DNA from: Thermoleophilia bacterium
GTDB taxonomy: Bacteria > Actinomycetota > Thermoleophilia > Gaiellales > Gaiellaceae
Assembly (NCBI GenBank): GCA_014534415.1
Contig: JACVRM010000099.1
Coordinates: 1 to 7,954 of the forward strand
Reading direction: 5' to 3'
DNA length: 7,954 bases
Part shown: positions 6,148 to 7,954 of the stretch, one piece after another
Layout: the number at the start of each line of letters is the position of its first letter
Numbering within the stretch: position 1 is the stretch's first letter
Program-made: the position numbers and the translations under genes
The notes under the pieces: generated by a model
Told to the model about the DNA's origin: nothing
The model's database searches: none
Seen by the model: the letters and a program-made list of their open reading frames with translations, nothing else

Positions 6148-6477
6148 AAGAGACTTGCGCTCATCGCCGGCGCCTGCTGCGCGCCCGGCGCGCCGCGAAT
6201 CGACGACGACCTCGCGAGCGACCTGGCGTCCTCGTTCAAGGCGCTCGCCGATCCGACCCGTGTCGCGATCGTCAACCGGTTGGCCGCGGACGGCGAGTGT
6301 TGCGTCTGCCACCTCGTCGAGGAAAGCGACCTCTCGCAGCCCACGGTTTCGCACCACCTGAAGATCCTCCGCGACGCGGGGCTCGTCGAGTCCGAGCGCC
6401 GAGGCACGTGGGCGTACTACCGGCTCAACGCGAACGGGATCGCCCGGCTCGCCGCGGCGCTCCGTCCTGCCGCGTGA
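6145..6477 (+). CDS. arsR: ArsR-family metalloregulatory repressor
   Basis: A 110-residue winged-helix dimeric repressor, expected to leave DNA when arsenite or a related metalloid binds cysteines. The core FKALADPTRVAIVNRL (31-46) is the family signature, and DLSQPTVSHHLKILRDAGLV (62-81) is the helix-turn-helix with its recognition helix. The wing follows around residues 82-95 (ESERRGTWAYYRL). Cysteines occur in two groups: an N-terminal pair C11-C12, and C52, C53 and C55 in ECCVCHL, the position of the classical ELCVCDL arsenite site. The gene is divergent from arsI and overlaps arsC by 4 bp (GTGA), forming an arsRC operon. The ATG at 6145 lies inside the inverted repeat and lacks a ribosome site, suggesting leaderless translation. 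The effector (inorganic arsenite, methylarsenite or another thiophilic metal) is not settled by sequence. Confidence 0.92.
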   Translation: MKRLALIAGACCAPGAPRIDDDLASDLASSFKALADPTRVAIVNRLAADGECCVCHLVEESDLSQPTVSHHLKILRDAGLVESERRGTWAYYRLNANGIARLAAALRPAA

Positions 6478-6860
6478 ACGTGCTCTTCGTCTGCGTGCGG
6501 AACGCCGGCCGCTCGCAGATGGCGCACGCGCTCTATGAGCTGCGCGGCGGGAGCGCCCGCTCGGCGGGGTCCGACCCGGCTGACGCCGTCCACCCCGAGG
6601 TCGTGGAGGCCATGCGCGAGGTCGGGGTCGACCTGGCGGGCCGCGAGCCTCGCCGCCTCGAGCGCGCCGACGTGGAATGGGCGGACGTCGTCGTCACGAT
6701 GGGCTGCGGCGACGCCTGTCCGGTGCTCCCGGGCAAGCGGTACGTCGACTGGCAGCTCCCCGACCCGGCCGGACGCCCGCTCGACGAGGTGCGAGCCGTG
6801 CGCGACGAGATCGCGGGTCGCCTGGCGACGCTCGACCGGGAGCTCAGCCTGCCGAGATGA
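6474..6860 (+). CDS. arsC: ArsC-like arsenate reductase (low-molecular-weight phosphatase fold)
   Basis: Likely reduces arsenate to arsenite. The 128-residue protein starts at GTG 6474, overlapping the arsR stop as GTGA; earlier in-frame ATGs are discounted because the phosphatase fold begins exactly at MNVLFVC. The P-loop is C7-VRNAG-R13 followed by SQMA, a CX5R signature. The catalytic acid is D97 in the LPDPAG motif. Thioredoxin-linked ArsC has a second cysteine inside the P-loop loop and a redox helix pair; here the loop position is G12, while C78 and C82 occur in GCGDACP. The single-cysteine P-loop resembles the mycothiol-linked actinobacterial enzymes, so an arsenate-mycothiol transferase is the best guess. 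The electron donor is unproven. Its 3' end overlaps the oppositely oriented transporter gene by 17 bp. Confidence 0.85.
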   Translation: MNVLFVCVRNAGRSQMAHALYELRGGSARSAGSDPADAVHPEVVEAMREVGVDLAGREPRRLERADVEWADVVVTMGCGDACPVLPGKRYVDWQLPDPAGRPLDEVRAVRDEIAGRLATLDRELSLPR

Positions 6861-7680
6861 GCGCCACGCCGGCGAGCGCTCCGGCGCCGCCGACCAGCCG
6901 CGGGCGCGTCAGCCGCTCGCCGAGGAACACGCGCGCGAGCGCCACGACGCCGACCGGGTACAGCGAGGCGACGACGGCCACCAGGCTCACGTAGCCGCGG
7001 GCGGTCGCGGCAGCGAACAGTGCGTTCGCGGCCATGTCGAGCGCGCCGACGGCGAGGAGCGGCGCCCAGTCGCTCCGGCCGACCCGCAAGCTCGGGCGCA
7101 CTACGAGCGCGGCCGCGACGACCAGCGTGGTCGAGGCGAGCCGCACGAGCAGGATCGTCCACGCGAGCCCGCCCTCCTCGGCCGCGTCGATCCCCACGAA
7201 GAACGCGCCGAAGCCGAGCGCGGCGACCGCGCCCATGGCGGCGCCCGCGGCCAACCGCCGCTCTGCGAGGCGGCGCGGCTCGAGCGAGACGAGCACGGCG
7301 CCCGTCAGCGCCAGCGCCACGCCGACGTACTCGACCGACGAAGGTCGCTCGCCCTGGGCGACGCCGACGACGACGGGGATGACGGCGCCGAGCGCGGAGA
7401 TCGGGGCGACGACCGCCATCGCGCCGATCGCCATGCCGCGGAAGAGCGCGGCGATGCCGACCGCGCCGGCTGCTCCGGCGAGGACGGCGTAGAGCGCGTG
7501 CTCGCCGTCCGGCGGGCTCTGACCGAGGACGGCGACGGTCACGGCGACCAGCGTGAGCCCGGCGAGCTGCGAAACCACGAGCACCGTGAGCAGGCGCAAA
7601 CGCCGGCTCTTCAGCCCACCGACGAAGTCCGAGAGGGCCCACGACAGGCTCGCCGCGAGCGCGAGTGCGACCGCCAGCAC
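6844..7680 (-). CDS. DMT-superfamily EamA-type transporter
   Basis: An integral membrane protein of 278 residues with about ten hydrophobic helices: roughly 1-20, 31-52, 62-83, 86-108, 114-134, 142-163, 172-194, 207-228, 230-252 and 260-277. They are arranged as two EamA repeats of five. The repeat-ending patterns, with PISALGAVIPVVVG and YPVGVVALARVFLGERLT in equivalent positions, are characteristic of drug/metabolite transporters. Substrate cannot be told from sequence; relatives export amino acids or other metabolites. The GTG at 7680 follows the stop of the HD-domain gene by 6 bp, with no ribosome site, so translation is probably coupled. It overlaps arsC tail to tail. Although next to arsRC it points the other way and belongs to a different operon, so a role in arsenic export is not supported. 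Confidence 0.88.
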   Translation of the reverse strand: MLAVALALAASLSWALSDFVGGLKSRRLRLLTVLVVSQLAGLTLVAVTVAVLGQSPPDGEHALYAVLAGAAGAVGIAALFRGMAIGAMAVVAPISALGAVIPVVVGVAQGERPSSVEYVGVALALTGAVLVSLEPRRLAERRLAAGAAMGAVAALGFGAFFVGIDAAEEGGLAWTILLVRLASTTLVVAAALVVRPSLRVGRSDWAPLLAVGALDMAANALFAAATARGYVSLVAVVASLYPVGVVALARVFLGERLTRPRLVGGAGALAGVALISAG

Positions 7681-7686
7681 GAAGGG

Positions 7687-7954
7687 CTAGTCGCCGACGG
7701 GACGTGTCGCCGCGACGGCGTCGAGCTGATTCGCGTGGTACAGGACGGCGGCCTCCGCGGTCCTCGCCGAGCGCGCGTCGTGGTGAGAGGCGATCGCGTG
7801 CAGGAGCTCGGCCCGCACCACGCCGTCGAGGCCGTCGGCGTGCTCCTCGACCAGCCGCACGCCGAGGTGGACGTGCCCGAGCAGCCGGCCCTCGTCCGTC
7901 GGCGCGAAGCTCGGCCCCGAGCGCAGCTCGATCGTCCGTCCCACGTCGTGGAGG
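7687..7954 (-). CDS. YhaM-like HD-domain phosphohydrolase/exoribonuclease, C-terminal part
   Basis: The frame is open through the right edge, so only the last 88 residues are visible. The first visible residues read LHDVGRT, the HD dyad of the metal-dependent HD superfamily (His and Asp codons at 7945-7950). The GTG at 7944 is therefore internal and not the start. Downstream the order matches the C-terminal half of YhaM/CBF1-type 3'-5' exoribonucleases: TDEGRLLGHVHLGVRLV (metal His in LLGH), HAIASHHDAR with further metal histidines, and AAVLYHANQLDA with the closing aspartate. The usual N-terminal OB-fold would lie outside the window, so ribonuclease activity is inferred rather than seen; a general HD phosphohydrolase is the alternative. 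It is followed after 6 bp by the transporter gene. Confidence 0.8.
   Translation of the reverse strand, partial: LHDVGRTIELRSGPSFAPTDEGRLLGHVHLGVRLVEEHADGLDGVVRAELLHAIASHHDARSARTAEAAVLYHANQLDAVAATRPVGD

Noticed and set aside
7034..7492. A 152-codon plus-strand frame opposite the transporter
   Set aside because: Ala/Ser/Thr/Arg-rich antisense shadow with no domain and no ribosome site.
6533..7642. A 369-codon minus-strand frame across arsC and the transporter
   Set aside because: Extremely Arg-rich and out of frame with the ten-helix transporter, which is clearly the coding frame.

Overview
The window is a dense, very GC-rich bacterial chromosomal segment. Genes are packed almost end to end, GTG starts are common, neighbouring genes overlap by 4 to 23 bp, and codon third positions are so GC-biased that long spurious antisense frames appear. 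The gene set (DUF1385 membrane protein, short-type nicotinate phosphoribosyltransferase, DUF3107 protein, YchF-like DUF933 GTPase, actinobacterial-style ArsC) points to an actinobacterium, most likely of the Thermoleophilia (Gaiellales/Solirubrobacterales) type. That placement is an inference from gene content and style; no rRNA or other phylogenetic marker is present.

Layout. Bases 1-2457 (+) hold the 3' end of a DUF1385-type membrane protein, then a two-gene NAD salvage unit: nicotinate phosphoribosyltransferase and an unusually long nicotinamidase-like cysteine hydrolase, joined by a 4-bp GTGA overlap. Bases 2509-4023 (+) encode a compact FtsH-type membrane AAA protease with one N-terminal membrane segment. 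Bases 4045-4693 (+) carry methylmalonyl-CoA epimerase, apparently leaderless, and an overlapping DUF3107 small protein. Bases 4712-5650 (+) encode a divergent YchF-family GTPase with a shortened switch II region.

Bases 5657-6860 are a small arsenic-response locus. An ArsI-like C-As lyase (minus strand) diverges from arsR-arsC (plus strand). The 62-bp gap between arsI and arsR contains a perfect CATTGA-N6-TCAATG inverted repeat. It overlaps both the -35 of a good arsI promoter and the -10/start region of arsR, so one ArsR site could control both directions. No arsenite efflux pump, arsenic methyltransferase or arsenite oxidase is visible in the window.

Bases 6844-7954 (-) hold a ten-helix DMT/EamA transporter. 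It lies 6 bp downstream of the C-terminal part of a YhaM-like HD-domain phosphohydrolase/exoribonuclease that runs off the right edge. The transporter's 3' end overlaps the 3' end of arsC by 17 bp in a tail-to-tail arrangement.

I found no tRNA, rRNA, CRISPR array, insertion sequence, attachment site or convincing intrinsic terminator. No intergenic stretch exceeds about 65 bp. I do not see a completely new multi-gene system. The most unusual points are the dual-cysteine-set ArsR with its shared operator, the one-helix FtsH, the switch-II-shortened YchF paralogue and the long nicotinamidase.
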